Source: CBDIDH01 sp965277595 (GTDB lineage: Bacteria > Planctomycetota > Planctomycetia > Isosphaerales > Isosphaeraceae). From it: a stretch of 64,000 nucleotides of DNA. Shown piece after piece: positions 15,579 through 25,284 of this stretch. Under the pieces are notes generated by a model. That model did no database searches, was not told the DNA's origin, and saw nothing but the letters and a program-made list of their open reading frames with translations. Every line of letters starts with the position of its first letter. Position 1 is the first letter of the stretch. A program made the position numbers and the translations under genes. The stretch is from contig CBDIDH010000002.1 in the NCBI GenBank assembly GCA_965277595.1, positions 3,224,001 through 3,288,000 of the forward strand, read 5' to 3'.

Positions 15579-16723
15579 GCGACGGAACCGCCCCGCCCGC
15601 GGAGATTGTCTCGGTCGCCGACCCGATTCCCGTCGACCTCGCCTCGGTCGAAGGGGTCTTGACCAAGCTCTGGCGGCGCGACGAGAGCGTCTCGGATGCC
15701 TCGGCCGACGTCTTGACGCGCGCTTGCATGTCGAACCTGATCATCGTCTGTCGGGGGGCGGAAAAGGCCGGAATCATCAGCAATGAGATTGATACGATCG
15801 TGCAGAGGCACCCGAGCCGGGTCTTGCTTCTGGTCGTCGACGGCAAGGGGCCAGGCCAGGCCGAGGCGATCGGAGCGGCGGTCTCGGCGCGTTGCCATCT
15901 CAGCGGCGACCGGAGGCAGGTTTGCTCGGAACTGGTGACGATCAGCGCGGGGGGCTCTGAGGTTCGCAAGCTCCCCTCGGCCGCTCGGGCGTTGCTCGTC
16001 GGCGACCTGCCGACGTCGCTCTGGTGGGACATGGATGAACCGCCGCCGCTGGGGGGTCCGCTCTTTCAGGAACTGGCGGCGATGGCCGATCAGGTAGTGT
16101 ACTCCAGTCTCGACTGGTACGAGCCGGTTCGCGGCACCCTGGCCACGGCCGACTGGGTCGCGCACGCCCGAGATTGCGACGCCGTGGCGGTCGACCTGGA
16201 ATGGCGGAACCTGCGCCCCTGGCGGCAGTTGATCAGTCAATCGCTCGACCCGATCGCCGCCCCGGGCGTGATCGAGAACCTGGTCGATGTCGAGATCGAT
16301 CACGGCCCGCGCTGCCTGCCGATGTCCTGGCTTCTGGCCGGCTGGCTCGCCTCGGCCCTGGGCTGGAAGGCGACCGAGCGGTCGTTGACGAAGGGGTGCG
16401 CGATGTCCTGGCGGTTTCAGACCGGGCGCGGCGAGGTGGGCCTGGTCGTTCGCCGGAACGAGGGGGAGCCGCAGCTTCTTCGCGTGAAAACAACCTGGCG
16501 GATCGATGGTCGCAAGGCGTCCTTGACATTCGCGCCGGCGGGGACGGGACACCTGAGCGCCTCGGCCGAGGGGTTTGACGCCGAGACGAGGGTGCTAGTC
16601 GCTCCGCCGGTTGGTCGGGCCGCGCTCGTCGCCGCCGAACTCGATCAGCTTGAGCCGGACCTGGTCTTTCGCGATGCCCTACGGGTCTCGCGCGAACTGG
16701 CCGAGAACCTTGTTCTATCTTGA
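15575..16723 (+). CDS. opcA: Glucose-6-phosphate dehydrogenase assembly protein OpcA-like
   Basis: The ATG overlaps the zwf stop by four bases. The 382-residue product has the two OpcA-type halves: an N-terminal alpha/beta part with NLIIVCRG and HPSRVLLLVVD, then LPSAARALLVGDLPTSLWWD, and a C-terminal region with LDPIAAPGVI...PMSWLLAGWLASALGW. In cyanobacteria and actinobacteria OpcA promotes Zwf oligomerisation and activity. Gene fusion-like coupling with zwf supports the same role here. The assignment rests on motif order and context. Confidence 0.85.
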   Translation: MSDGTAPPAEIVSVADPIPVDLASVEGVLTKLWRRDESVSDASADVLTRACMSNLIIVCRGAEKAGIISNEIDTIVQRHPSRVLLLVVDGKGPGQAEAIGAAVSARCHLSGDRRQVCSELVTISAGGSEVRKLPSAARALLVGDLPTSLWWDMDEPPPLGGPLFQELAAMADQVVYSSLDWYEPVRGTLATADWVAHARDCDAVAVDLEWRNLRPWRQLISQSLDPIAAPGVIENLVDVEIDHGPRCLPMSWLLAGWLASALGWKATERSLTKGCAMSWRFQTGRGEVGLVVRRNEGEPQLLRVKTTWRIDGRKASLTFAPAGTGHLSASAEGFDAETRVLVAPPVGRAALVAAELDQLEPDLVFRDALRVSRELAENLVLS

Positions 16724-16780
16724 TAACAGGCATGTCACGGCCTTTCGGGCCGACGTCGTTTGAAGTGAAGCGGGGGGATC

Positions 16781-17770
16781 ATGATTCTTGCAGGCGACCT
16801 CGGCGGCACGAAGACCTTGCTCGGGCTTTTTGAGGCGACCCACGACGGGGTCACCCTCATCCAGCAGCAAGCCTTTCCGAGCCGGTCGTACCCGACCTTC
16901 GAGGCGATTCTGGGTGAGTTCCTGGCCGATCGCAAAGGGCCGATGCTGAACTCGGCCTGCTTTGGCGTCGCGGGGACGGTCGTCAACGGGCATTGCAAGA
17001 TGACGAACCTTCCCTGGTCGTTTGACGAGGCCGGGCTTTCGGGGTCGATCGGCGTGCCGAGGGTCAAGCTTTTGAACGACCTGGAGGCGACCGCCTTTGG
17101 CATCCTCGCGCTGCCGGATTCGGAAAAAGCGGTGATCCAGCCGGGTCGATTGGCGAAGACCGTGCGCGCGGGGAACATCGGCGTGATCGCCGCCGGAACG
17201 GGTCTGGGCGAGGCGATGCTTTACTGGGACGGTTTGCGCTATCACCCGGTCGCCTCGGAAGGGGGCCACGCCGATTTCGGGCCGAGGACCGAGACGGAAT
17301 GGGACCTCTGGCGATTTCTGCACGATCGGTTTAAAGGGCACGTCAGTTATGAACGCGTGCTTTCAGGCCCGGGCTTCTTGAATATTTATGACTTTCTCAA
17401 GTCAACGGATCGGCATACGGAATCTTCAAGCCTGGCCGACGAGATCCAAGGCGGTCAGGCCAATGCGGTGATTGCCGAGCATGGCTTGAAGGGGGATGAT
17501 CCGCTCTGTGTCGAGGCCGTGGAAACGTTCGCGTCGATCTACGGGGCCGAAGCGGGGAACCAGGCGCTTCGGTGTGTCGCGGTTGGCGGCGTCTTCATCG
17601 GTGGAGGGATCGCGCCCAAGCTCTTGCCGATCCTGCGCTCGACGCACTTCCTTGAGGCGTTCACGGATAAGGGGCGTTTCGCCGACTTTTTGCACGGAAT
17701 TGAGGTCAGCGTCGCTCTCAATTCCGAGGCGGCCCTGATCGGCGCGGCGAGTTACGCGAGTCGGATCTGA
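16781..17770 (+). CDS. glk: Glucokinase
   Basis: It phosphorylates glucose with ATP to glucose 6-phosphate, the substrate of Zwf. 329 residues, as usual for the bacterial Glk family. Motifs: phosphate-binding LAGDLGGTKTLLGLF at the start, LLNDLEATAFGI (catalytic Asp near residue 98), IAAGTGLGEAML, and SEGGHADFGPR. A GGGGGGATC ribosome site precedes ATG 16781. Last gene of the gnd-zwf-opcA-glk set; it is followed by 125 bp rich in TGATCGAT and GATCAA words, which may be a regulatory or repeat segment. Confidence 0.93.
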   Translation: MILAGDLGGTKTLLGLFEATHDGVTLIQQQAFPSRSYPTFEAILGEFLADRKGPMLNSACFGVAGTVVNGHCKMTNLPWSFDEAGLSGSIGVPRVKLLNDLEATAFGILALPDSEKAVIQPGRLAKTVRAGNIGVIAAGTGLGEAMLYWDGLRYHPVASEGGHADFGPRTETEWDLWRFLHDRFKGHVSYERVLSGPGFLNIYDFLKSTDRHTESSSLADEIQGGQANAVIAEHGLKGDDPLCVEAVETFASIYGAEAGNQALRCVAVGGVFIGGGIAPKLLPILRSTHFLEAFTDKGRFADFLHGIEVSVALNSEAALIGAASYASRI

Positions 17771-17895
17771 TCAATGATCGATGACCGAGAATTGAAAAAT
17801 TGCGTAATCATGCGCATTTTCCATGATCGATCTTGATCGATCAACGGCTCTTGATCCACGATTGATGCAAGTTTCAAGAAGGGTCTCTCTCCCCC

Positions 17896-20574
17896 ATGAT
17901 GCACACCAGGGAAAACGAACGGCTCAGGCAGGTGACCGACGACGCGACCGGCTGGAGACGTTGGGGGCCGTATTTGAGTGATCGGGCCTGGGCGACCGTG
18001 CGCGAAGACTATAGCGGCGACGGCAACGCCTGGGATTATCTGCCGCACGACCTCGCCCGGAGCAAGGCCTTTCGTTGGGGCGAGGACGGCATTTTCGGCG
18101 TCTGCGATCGCTACCAGATTCTCGCCTCGGCGCCGGCTTTCTGGAACGGCCGCGACCCGATCTTGAAGGAACGACTCTTCGGGCTGACCTCGGCCGAGGG
18201 GAATCATGGCGAGGACGTCAAGGAATACTATTATTATCTTGACAACACACCAACGCATTCCTACATGCGCGCCCTTTACAAATACCCGCAGGCGGAATAT
18301 CCCTATCAGAAGTTGATTGACGAGAATGCGCGGCGGAATACGCATGACTTTGAATATGAGTTGATTGATACGGGGATCTTCGGCGAGGATCGTTATTTTG
18401 ACATTGTCGTTGAGTACGCCAAGGCATCGACCGAGGATTTTTGCGTTCGGATCGAGGCGTTCAATCGTGGTCCCGACCCCGCGCCCTTGCATGTTTTGCC
18501 GCATCTCTGGTTTCGCAATACGTGGTCGTGGGGCGCGGAGCCCTCGCCCGCGCCGACGATTCGAAGAGGCAACAATCGGCCCGATGCGTTGACACTGCTG
18601 GCGGATGATTCGATCGCCGCGGTGCTCAAGTCGATTCCGATTCCGTATGTTCTGGGACCGAGGACGCTGTACGCGCAGCCGGGGGGACGACTCCTCTTTA
18701 CCGACAATGAGACGAATGGTCCGCGCGTTTTTGGACCGGGAAATGAGAGCCATTCGAAGTTTGTGAAGGATGCCTTTCATCGCCAGATCATTCAAGGGGA
18801 GCACGCGACCAACCCCGACGCCGAGGGGACGAAGGCCGCGATTCATTACGCCTTTGACGCGGTGCCGCCCGGCGGTTCGGTCGTGGTTCGCTATCGACTC
18901 GCGGACCGGCCCGACCTCAAGACGCCGATCGAGGACGTGGATGCGATTATTGAACTCCGACGCGGCGAGGCCGACGCCTTTTACGCGGCCTTGCAGCCCG
19001 AAAAGGCGAGCGACGACGAGCGCCTCGTGCAGCGCCAGGCGTTCGCGGGCCTGCTCTGGAGCAAGCAATCGTACATCTTCGACGTCGAGGTCTGGCTGAA
19101 CGGCGATAACCCCAAAGATCCGCCCCCGGCCTCGCGTAAACAGATTCGCAACCAGCACTGGAAACACCTGAACTCTCTCCGCATCATGACCGTGCCGGAC
19201 AAGTGGGAATACCCTTGGTTCGCCGCCTGGGATCTCGCTTTTCAGGCCGTGGCGCTGGCTCTGGTCGACGCCGAGTTCGCCAAGTTGCAGCTCTGGGTGC
19301 TCCTTTTTGAACAATTTCAACATCCAAACGGCCAGATTCCCGCGTATGAATGGGAATTTTCCGACCTGAACCCACCGGTCCACGCCTGGGCGGTCTGGCG
19401 GGTTTACAACATGGACAGGATTCGAAGTGGCAAGGCCGACCGGGACTTTCTCGAACGCTGCTTCCACAAGTTGATGATCAACTTTGCCTGGTGGGTGAAC
19501 AAGGTTGACAGCGAGGGGAACAATATTTTTGAAGGGGGTTTTCTCGGTCTCGATAACATCACCCTTCTGGACCGGAGCGAGCGGCATTCGGGCGGAGCAA
19601 GGCTTGAACAGTCGGACGCGACCGGCTGGATGGGGATGTTCTGTCTCAATCTGATGAGGATCGCGCTCGAACTGGCGATCGAGAACCGCGTTTATGAGTC
19701 GCTGGCGACGAAGTTTTTTCAGCATTACACGTATGTCGCCGCGGCGATGAAGCACATGGGCAACCGCGAGTATTCGCTCTGGGACGACCGCGACGGCTTC
19801 TTTTATGACGTCTTGCTTCAGCCCGACGGCCGGTTTCAGAAGTTCCGGATTCGATCGCTCGTGGGTTTGATTCCCCTTTTCGCCGTTGAACGACTGGAGA
19901 TGAAGTGGGTCGAGCCCTTCACCGAGTTTCGGGGGAACCTGGAATGGTACATCCGCAACCGTCCCGAAAACGTCGGCGAGTGCGTGCATACGGTCGAGCG
20001 CGACGGCGACATCACCCACGTTTTGACCATTCTGAACCAGGACCAACTGAAGCGCCTTACCCAGCGCCTGCGCGACCCCTCCGAATTTCTGTCCGACTAC
20101 GGAATCCGCAGCCTCTCGAAGGCCCATCTGGAGCATCCGTTCGTGCTCGACGGCAGGTCGGTCGGGTATGAGCCGGCCGAGTCGATCGTGCGGATCAAGG
20201 GGGGGAACTCGAACTGGCGAGGGCCGATCTGGTTCCCGACGACTTTTCTCCTGATTGAATCGCTCCGCAAGCTGGGAACCGCCTTCGGCACGACGCTGGA
20301 GGTTCCTGGCCCCGACGAAGATTCGGATTCGATTCCGTTCACGGCGCTCGCGCGCGAGATCGCCGACCGCCTGACGCGGATCTTCACCCGCGACGCCGAC
20401 GGGCACCGCCCTGTCTTTGGCGGCTCGGAGATTTTCCAGAATGACCCGCACTGGCGCGACCTCATTCTTTTCTACGAATACTTCCAGGGCGACAACGGCG
20501 CGGGCCTCGGCGCCTCGCATCAGACCGGCTGGACGGGCCTTGTCGCCTCGCTGATTGATGAATGGCGACGCTGA
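17896..20574 (+). CDS. GH63/MGH1-like glucosidase, 892 residues
   Basis: A large cytoplasmic glycoside hydrolase-type protein with no signal peptide. It begins with an RENERLRQ...GWRRWGPYLSDRAWATVREDYS segment and ends with an (alpha/alpha)6-barrel region with PWFAAWDLAFQAVALALVD, NPPVHAWAVW and a late GGNSNWRGPIWFP. These are typical of the MGH1-like/GH63 C-terminal family, which releases glucose from oligosaccharides. Free glucose would feed the adjacent glucokinase and the oxidative pentose phosphate enzymes, so a shared role is likely. ATG codons at 17896 and 17899 are equivalent starts. A 1,058-codon open frame on the opposite strand is a GC-driven shadow. Confidence 0.85.
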   Translation: MMHTRENERLRQVTDDATGWRRWGPYLSDRAWATVREDYSGDGNAWDYLPHDLARSKAFRWGEDGIFGVCDRYQILASAPAFWNGRDPILKERLFGLTSAEGNHGEDVKEYYYYLDNTPTHSYMRALYKYPQAEYPYQKLIDENARRNTHDFEYELIDTGIFGEDRYFDIVVEYAKASTEDFCVRIEAFNRGPDPAPLHVLPHLWFRNTWSWGAEPSPAPTIRRGNNRPDALTLLADDSIAAVLKSIPIPYVLGPRTLYAQPGGRLLFTDNETNGPRVFGPGNESHSKFVKDAFHRQIIQGEHATNPDAEGTKAAIHYAFDAVPPGGSVVVRYRLADRPDLKTPIEDVDAIIELRRGEADAFYAALQPEKASDDERLVQRQAFAGLLWSKQSYIFDVEVWLNGDNPKDPPPASRKQIRNQHWKHLNSLRIMTVPDKWEYPWFAAWDLAFQAVALALVDAEFAKLQLWVLLFEQFQHPNGQIPAYEWEFSDLNPPVHAWAVWRVYNMDRIRSGKADRDFLERCFHKLMINFAWWVNKVDSEGNNIFEGGFLGLDNITLLDRSERHSGGARLEQSDATGWMGMFCLNLMRIALELAIENRVYESLATKFFQHYTYVAAAMKHMGNREYSLWDDRDGFFYDVLLQPDGRFQKFRIRSLVGLIPLFAVERLEMKWVEPFTEFRGNLEWYIRNRPENVGECVHTVERDGDITHVLTILNQDQLKRLTQRLRDPSEFLSDYGIRSLSKAHLEHPFVLDGRSVGYEPAESIVRIKGGNSNWRGPIWFPTTFLLIESLRKLGTAFGTTLEVPGPDEDSDSIPFTALAREIADRLTRIFTRDADGHRPVFGGSEIFQNDPHWRDLILFYEYFQGDNGAGLGASHQTGWTGLVASLIDEWRR

Positions 20575-20665
20575 TCGAGACGCCGCGAGGACAAGGTTCG
20601 GGGTTGGCTTCGTTTCGCAAAATCGACCAGGACGGAAATTCGGTTTGATGAGCCAGAAGGCCCGG

Positions 20666-20686
20666 AGTGTCGCGCGGCGCGACACT
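20666..20686. repeat. Palindrome copy 1
   Basis: GTGTCGCG and CGCGACAC flank a 3-bp centre at 20,667-20,685, with one more A/T pair outside. It is followed by CTTTT, so it could act as a terminator for the upstream GH63 gene. Confidence 0.8.
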
Positions 20687-20815
20687 TTTGGGCGGTGCGC
20701 GGAGATCGGCAACGTGCGCGGGATTGACGCGTTTCGCCTTTCCTTCAAGGGTTGATGCTTGAAAGCCGATCGGCGCGGTCGCCTTGCGTTCGGTACGTTC
20801 CAGGCATTCGCCCGG

Positions 20816-20834
20816 GTGTCGCGCCGCGCGACAG
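20816..20834. repeat. Palindrome copy 2
   Basis: TGTCGCG and CGCGACA flank a 3-bp centre (20,817-20,833). It is the same stem as copies 1 and 3 but has the complementary centre base, and the outer G/C pair is lost. Confidence 0.8.
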
Positions 20835-20908
20835 AGGCAAGGCGAGGCATCGCCCGCTGGCTTCGTTTTGTCAGATCCCAGGTCTCAGGCATAAATAATT
20901 CCAGCGCA

Positions 20909-20929
20909 AGTGTCGCGCGGCGCGACACT
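20909..20929. repeat. Palindrome copy 3
   Basis: Identical to copy 1 over all 21 positions (AGTGTCGCG, centre CGG, CGCGACACT) and followed by CTTTA. Three copies in 264 bp suggest a dispersed REP-like or protein-binding element rather than three independent terminators. Confidence 0.8.
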
Positions 20930-21144
20930 CTTTAGCGGTATTGCGCGTTCATACGCGTTTCGGACCAGCAGAACTCATCTTTTTCAAGATCGTTGAAAAA
21001 CGTCTGCGAGTTCTCCGAATCGACGGGCCTGGGGCGAAGGTTGCCGGCCCCTTGTATCGGGCTGGCGGACAGGCGATTCTGTGAGGGTGGAAGTCCGCCC
21101 AGCAGGTTGGCGGTGCCTTTAGGACAGATTATCAGGAAGCATCC

Positions 21145-24100
21145 ATGCGTCAGACTCGATCGCGTTTCGCCATCCTGGCCATCTTCGCTGTCTTCTTGTC
21201 GGCAGTCGTGCCGAACCAGACCTTCGCCGCCGATCAAGGTCCGACCCGGCCGACGGACAGGGAAGGGCGTCGTCTGAACCTGGACTTTGAGTCGGGCGAC
21301 CTCCGCGACTGGACGGCCGAGGGAGACGCGTTTTCAGGCCAGCCGATGAAAGGGGACACCGTCGACGCCCGGGGGCGTGGTCAGAAAAGCCAGCACGCCG
21401 GAGAGTTCTGGGTGGGCACGTTCGAGGTCAAGGGGGACGACGTTCGAGGAACCCTGAGATCGGCTCCGTTTGTTTTGACGAAGCCGTTCGCGCGGTTCCT
21501 CATCGCGGGAGGCTCGAAGGCGGGAACGCGAGTCGAGATCGTGCGCGAGGATACCAAAACGGTCGTCTTCAAGGCGTCGGGCGATGACTCCGAGGAACTC
21601 AAGCCGGTCGTCGCCGACCTCTCGGCGCAGGTTGGGAAGGTCGTTTTCGTCCGCGTCATCGACGAGGAGACCGGCCCCTGGGGACATGTTAACTTCGACG
21701 ACTTGACCTTGTGGCCGAGCCGCCCCCCAGGGCCTGTTCGCGAAGGAAATTCAACGGCCGATGTCTATGCGAACGCGGGGTTAACGCCGGTCGAGGCGGC
21801 GGCGGCGATGACCGTTCCGAAGGGGTTCAAGGTCAGTCTCTTCGCGGGCGAGCCGGACGTCGTGCAGCCGATCTCGTTCGCGATCGACGACCGGGGGCGT
21901 TTATGGGTCGCCGAGGCGTATTCGTACCCGGTTCGCGTCGCCGAGAAGGACGCCAAGGACCGCATCCTGATCTTTGAAGACACCGACAATGACGGCCACT
22001 TTGACACGCGCAAGGTTTTCGCGGAAAAGCTCAACCTGGTGAGCGGGATCGAGGTGGGCTTTGGCGGCGTCTGGGTCGGCTCGGCGCCCGATTTCCTGTT
22101 CATTCCTGACGGCGATGGCGATGATAAACCCGATGGACCGCCGCTCAAGCTTCTTGACGGCTGGGGGTATCAGGATACGCATGAAACTTTGAACTCATTC
22201 AACTGGGGACCCGATGGCTGGCTCTATGGCTGTCACGGCGTTTTCACGCATTCGAGGGTCGGCAAGCCAGGGACGCCCGATGAAAAACGGGTGCCGATCG
22301 ATGCCGGAATCTGGCGGTATCATCCGACCCGGCATGAGTTTGAGGTCTTCGCGCACGGGACGAGCAACCCCTGGGGCGTTGATTTCGATGCCAACGGCGA
22401 GGCGTTCCTGACGTCGTGCGTGATCCCCCACCTTTATCATGTGATTCCCGGAGGTCGGTACGAACGCCAGGCAGGTCAGCATTTTAACCCATACACGTAT
22501 GACGACATCAAGACAATCGCCGATCACCGCCATTATGTCGGCTCGAATCCGCACGGCGGCAATGGCCGGTCCGACACGTCGGGAGGCGGCCACGCGCACG
22601 CGGGGGCGATGATCTATCTGGGAGGGGTCTGGCCGGCCGAGTATCGCGGGTCGATCTTCATGAATAACATTCACGGAGCACGGCTCAACCGCGACACGCT
22701 CGAACCGAAAGGGTCAGGCTTTGTCGGCCATCATGCGCCTGATTTCTTGCTGGCGAATGACCGCTGGTCGCAGGTGATCAGCCTTCGGGCCGGTCCAGAC
22801 GGAAACGCGTTCATGATTGACTGGTATGACAAGAACCAGTGTCACGACCGCAACATCAACGCACACGACCGCACCAACGGCCGGATCTTCAAGATCAGCT
22901 TCGAGGGGCAGCGCGAGCCGGTGCAGGTGATCAAGGCGGACGCGAAACCCGCGCAGCTTGTTGAGGCCCTTCGGTCCGAAAACGCCTGGCAGGTGCGCCA
23001 CGCCTTGCGAAGGCTTCAGGAAATGGCCGTGACGACCGAGGTGGATCGCATCGGATTGATCGAGAAAGTGCTGGCGGATCGCCCCTTGCAAAGAATCTGG
23101 GCACGGCACGCAATCGGGGCGCTGGACGATCGGGCGACGCTTGCGTTTCTTGAGGATGCGAATCCGCACGTCCGATCGTGGGGCGTTCGGTTCGCGGCGG
23201 AGTCAGGGAAACCGGCCAAGGCGATCCTCGATCGGTTCGCGGCGATGGCGGGCAAGGACCCGTCGCCCGTGGTTCGGCTCTCGTTGGCCTCGGCGCTGCA
23301 ACGATTGGCCTTGGAAGATCGATGGGCGATTCTTGAGGGTTTGGCCAGTCATTCCGAGGACGCGGGGGACCACAACATTCCGTTGATGGTCTGGTATGCG
23401 GCGGAACCGCTCGGCGCGGCGGAGCCGAAGCGGGCGTTAACGCTGGCGCTCAACGCCAGGCTGCCGAACCTCTTGCCGTTTATGGTCCGTCGGATCGCGG
23501 CGATCGGCTCGGATGAGGCGATCGCGATACTTGTGAACGCCCTGGGCGAGGCAAAGGACGACTCGGTCCGGCTCACGGTGGTCGATGGCCTGATCGAAGC
23601 GTTGAAAGGGCGGAGGCAGGTCGCGATGCCAGCGGCCTGGCCAAAGGTTGCCGCAACGCTTCGCGCGAGCAAGGAGGAACGGCTCCGGTCGCGAGCGAGC
23701 GTTCTGGCGCTGACCTTCGGCGACCCCGAGGCGATGGCCTCGATGCGTTCGATCGTGATCGACACGTTGAAGGCGTCGGGTCAACGGCGCGATGCCTTGA
23801 CGGCCTTGCTCAAGGCGCATGATCCGAAATTGCCCGAGATTTTGCGCGGACTCCTCGCCGACGCGAATCTTCGCGGCGGGGCGCTTCGGGGGCTGGCCGA
23901 GTTTGATGATCCAAAGGCCGCCGATGCGGTGCTGGGGGTTTATCCGACCTTGACGCCCGACGAGCGGCGCGACGCCCTGAACACGCTGGCCTCGCGGGTG
24001 AATTCAGCGCGGGCCTTGCTGGCGGCGGTTGGCGAGAAACGGGTGGCCTCGAAGGATCTCTCGGCCGATTTGATCCGGCAACTCCGCAACCTCAAGAACG

Positions 24101-25191
24101 GCGAGGTTGACAACCAGATCGGCAAGGTTTGGGGGACCGTCCGCGAAACCTCGGCCGATCGGGCGAAGGAGATTGCGCGATACCGCGCGATGCTCACGAC
24201 GAAGGCGAAGGTCGCGCCTGATCTTGAACAGGGGCGGGCGATCTTCGCGAGGACGTGTCAGCAGTGTCATACTCTTTTTGGAACCGGCGGGAAGATCGGC
24301 CCCGAACTGACCGGGTCCAACCGCGCGGACCTTGATTACGTGCTGGCGAACGTGCTCGATCCGAGTGCCCTGATTGGTAAGGAGTATCTGGCCCACGTCG
24401 TCGCGACCCGAGACGGCCGGACGCTCACGGGCTTGATTCGGAGCGAGGACAAGGACGCTCTGACGCTCCAGACGGCTAATGAACAGGTGGTGATTCCGCG
24501 AGGCGAGATCGAAGACCAGCGCGTGAGCGATCAATCGATGATGCCCGCCGATCTCTGGAAGGCTCTCTCGGAAGTTGAGATTCGATCACTGGTTGCTTAC
24601 CTGGCCAGTTCCGCGCAGGTGCCGATGCTAGCAACCGCCGAGAACGTTTCGGGCTTCTTCAACGGTCGCGACCTGACCGGCTGGGTGGGTGAATCAACAC
24701 TCTGGAAGGTCGAGGACGGCGAAATCGTCGGCAAGACGACGGGCCTGGGGCGCAATGAGTTCTTGCGGAGCGAGATGGCGGTCGGCAACTTCCGCCTGAC
24801 CTTGAAGATCAAGCTCGTCGGCAACGAGGGGAACAGCGGTATTCAATTCCGCAGCGCCGCGCTTCCCCACGGCGAGATCAAGGGGTATCAGGCCGACGCC
24901 GGTTCTGGCTGGTGGGGCAAGCTTTACGAGGAAAACGGCCGAGGCTTGCTCTGGCCCAAATCGGGCGAGGAATTCATCAAACCGGGCGACTGGAACACCT
25001 ATGAGATCGTCGCGGTCGATCATTCGATCCGAACGGCGATCAATGGGCACCCTTGCGTCAAACTCGATGATCCCTCGGGCGCCTTGCGTGGTGTCTTCGC
25101 CTTCCAGCTTCATTCGGGAGGGGCGACCGAGGTGCGTTTCAAGGACATTCGGTTGGAACTGGAGCCGAAGTTGGAAAGCGTTGCGAAGTGA
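21145..25191 (+). CDS. Exported PVC-type dehydrogenase: propeller, HEAT, cytochrome c, DUF1080-like
   Basis: The 1,348-residue protein has a signal peptide (FAILAIFAVFLSAVV, cleavage near AFAA-type TFAAD). Next comes a beta-sandwich-like N-terminal domain (residues 40-190), a propeller domain of the PVC membrane-bound dehydrogenase type (about 220-590, with FAIDDRGRLWVAEAYSYP and DGNAFMIDWYDKNQCH), HEAT-type helical repeats (about 600-1000) and a PVC heme-binding segment FARTCQQCHTLFG with CxxCH near residue 1037. The C-terminus is a DUF1080/3-keto-disaccharide hydrolase-like domain (NGRDLTGWVGES onward). Family members are thought to oxidise sugars or other organics in the periplasm, passing electrons to the heme. 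The exact substrate cannot be read from sequence. Confidence 0.88.
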   Translation: MRQTRSRFAILAIFAVFLSAVVPNQTFAADQGPTRPTDREGRRLNLDFESGDLRDWTAEGDAFSGQPMKGDTVDARGRGQKSQHAGEFWVGTFEVKGDDVRGTLRSAPFVLTKPFARFLIAGGSKAGTRVEIVREDTKTVVFKASGDDSEELKPVVADLSAQVGKVVFVRVIDEETGPWGHVNFDDLTLWPSRPPGPVREGNSTADVYANAGLTPVEAAAAMTVPKGFKVSLFAGEPDVVQPISFAIDDRGRLWVAEAYSYPVRVAEKDAKDRILIFEDTDNDGHFDTRKVFAEKLNLVSGIEVGFGGVWVGSAPDFLFIPDGDGDDKPDGPPLKLLDGWGYQDTHETLNSFNWGPDGWLYGCHGVFTHSRVGKPGTPDEKRVPIDAGIWRYHPTRHEFEVFAHGTSNPWGVDFDANGEAFLTSCVIPHLYHVIPGGRYERQAGQHFNPYTYDDIKTIADHRHYVGSNPHGGNGRSDTSGGGHAHAGAMIYLGGVWPAEYRGSIFMNNIHGARLNRDTLEPKGSGFVGHHAPDFLLANDRWSQVISLRAGPDGNAFMIDWYDKNQCHDRNINAHDRTNGRIFKISFEGQREPVQVIKADAKPAQLVEALRSENAWQVRHALRRLQEMAVTTEVDRIGLIEKVLADRPLQRIWARHAIGALDDRATLAFLEDANPHVRSWGVRFAAESGKPAKAILDRFAAMAGKDPSPVVRLSLASALQRLALEDRWAILEGLASHSEDAGDHNIPLMVWYAAEPLGAAEPKRALTLALNARLPNLLPFMVRRIAAIGSDEAIAILVNALGEAKDDSVRLTVVDGLIEALKGRRQVAMPAAWPKVAATLRASKEERLRSRASVLALTFGDPEAMASMRSIVIDTLKASGQRRDALTALLKAHDPKLPEILRGLLADANLRGGALRGLAEFDDPKAADAVLGVYPTLTPDERRDALNTLASRVNSARALLAAVGEKRVASKDLSADLIRQLRNLKNGEVDNQIGKVWGTVRETSADRAKEIARYRAMLTTKAKVAPDLEQGRAIFARTCQQCHTLFGTGGKIGPELTGSNRADLDYVLANVLDPSALIGKEYLAHVVATRDGRTLTGLIRSEDKDALTLQTANEQVVIPRGEIEDQRVSDQSMMPADLWKALSEVEIRSLVAYLASSAQVPMLATAENVSGFFNGRDLTGWVGESTLWKVEDGEIVGKTTGLGRNEFLRSEMAVGNFRLTLKIKLVGNEGNSGIQFRSAALPHGEIKGYQADAGSGWWGKLYEENGRGLLWPKSGEEFIKPGDWNTYEIVAVDHSIRTAINGHPCVKLDDPSGALRGVFAFQLHSGGATEVRFKDIRLELEPKLESVAK

Positions 25192-25234
25192 AGGGTTCTG
25201 AACTCGGAAGCGATCGAGAGGGTTGAGGTCCGTG

Positions 25235-25268
25235 GACCGGGGCTTTTCCTGGAAAAAGAGCCCCGGTC
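25235..25268. terminator. Bidirectional terminator
   Basis: GACCGGGGCT at 25,235-25,244 pairs with AGCCCCGGTC at 25,259-25,268, with T- and A-runs inside the loop side. It lies between the convergent dehydrogenase and lipoprotein genes, so it can serve both. Confidence 0.75.
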
Positions 25269-25284
25269 TATCGGGTCAACGACG

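Larger units (their letters stand above)
20575..21144. other. Intergenic region with three identical-type palindromes
   Basis: This 570-bp gap between the GH63 gene and the PVC dehydrogenase gene contains three copies of one GC-rich palindrome, listed separately. I see no coding frame with a convincing start. The last 200 bp should contain the promoter of the exported dehydrogenase. Confidence 0.6.

Noticed and set aside
17771..17895. GATCGAT-rich segment as an origin or SeqA/DnaA-type region
   Set aside because: Several TGATCGAT and GATCAA words occur, but there are no DnaA boxes or AT-rich unwinding stretch; too short to support an origin.
17752..20928. 1,058-codon open frame on the minus strand
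   Set aside because: It is antisense to the GH63-like gene, which has clear family motifs. The frame is kept open by high GC and third-position bias; its peptide has no domain character.
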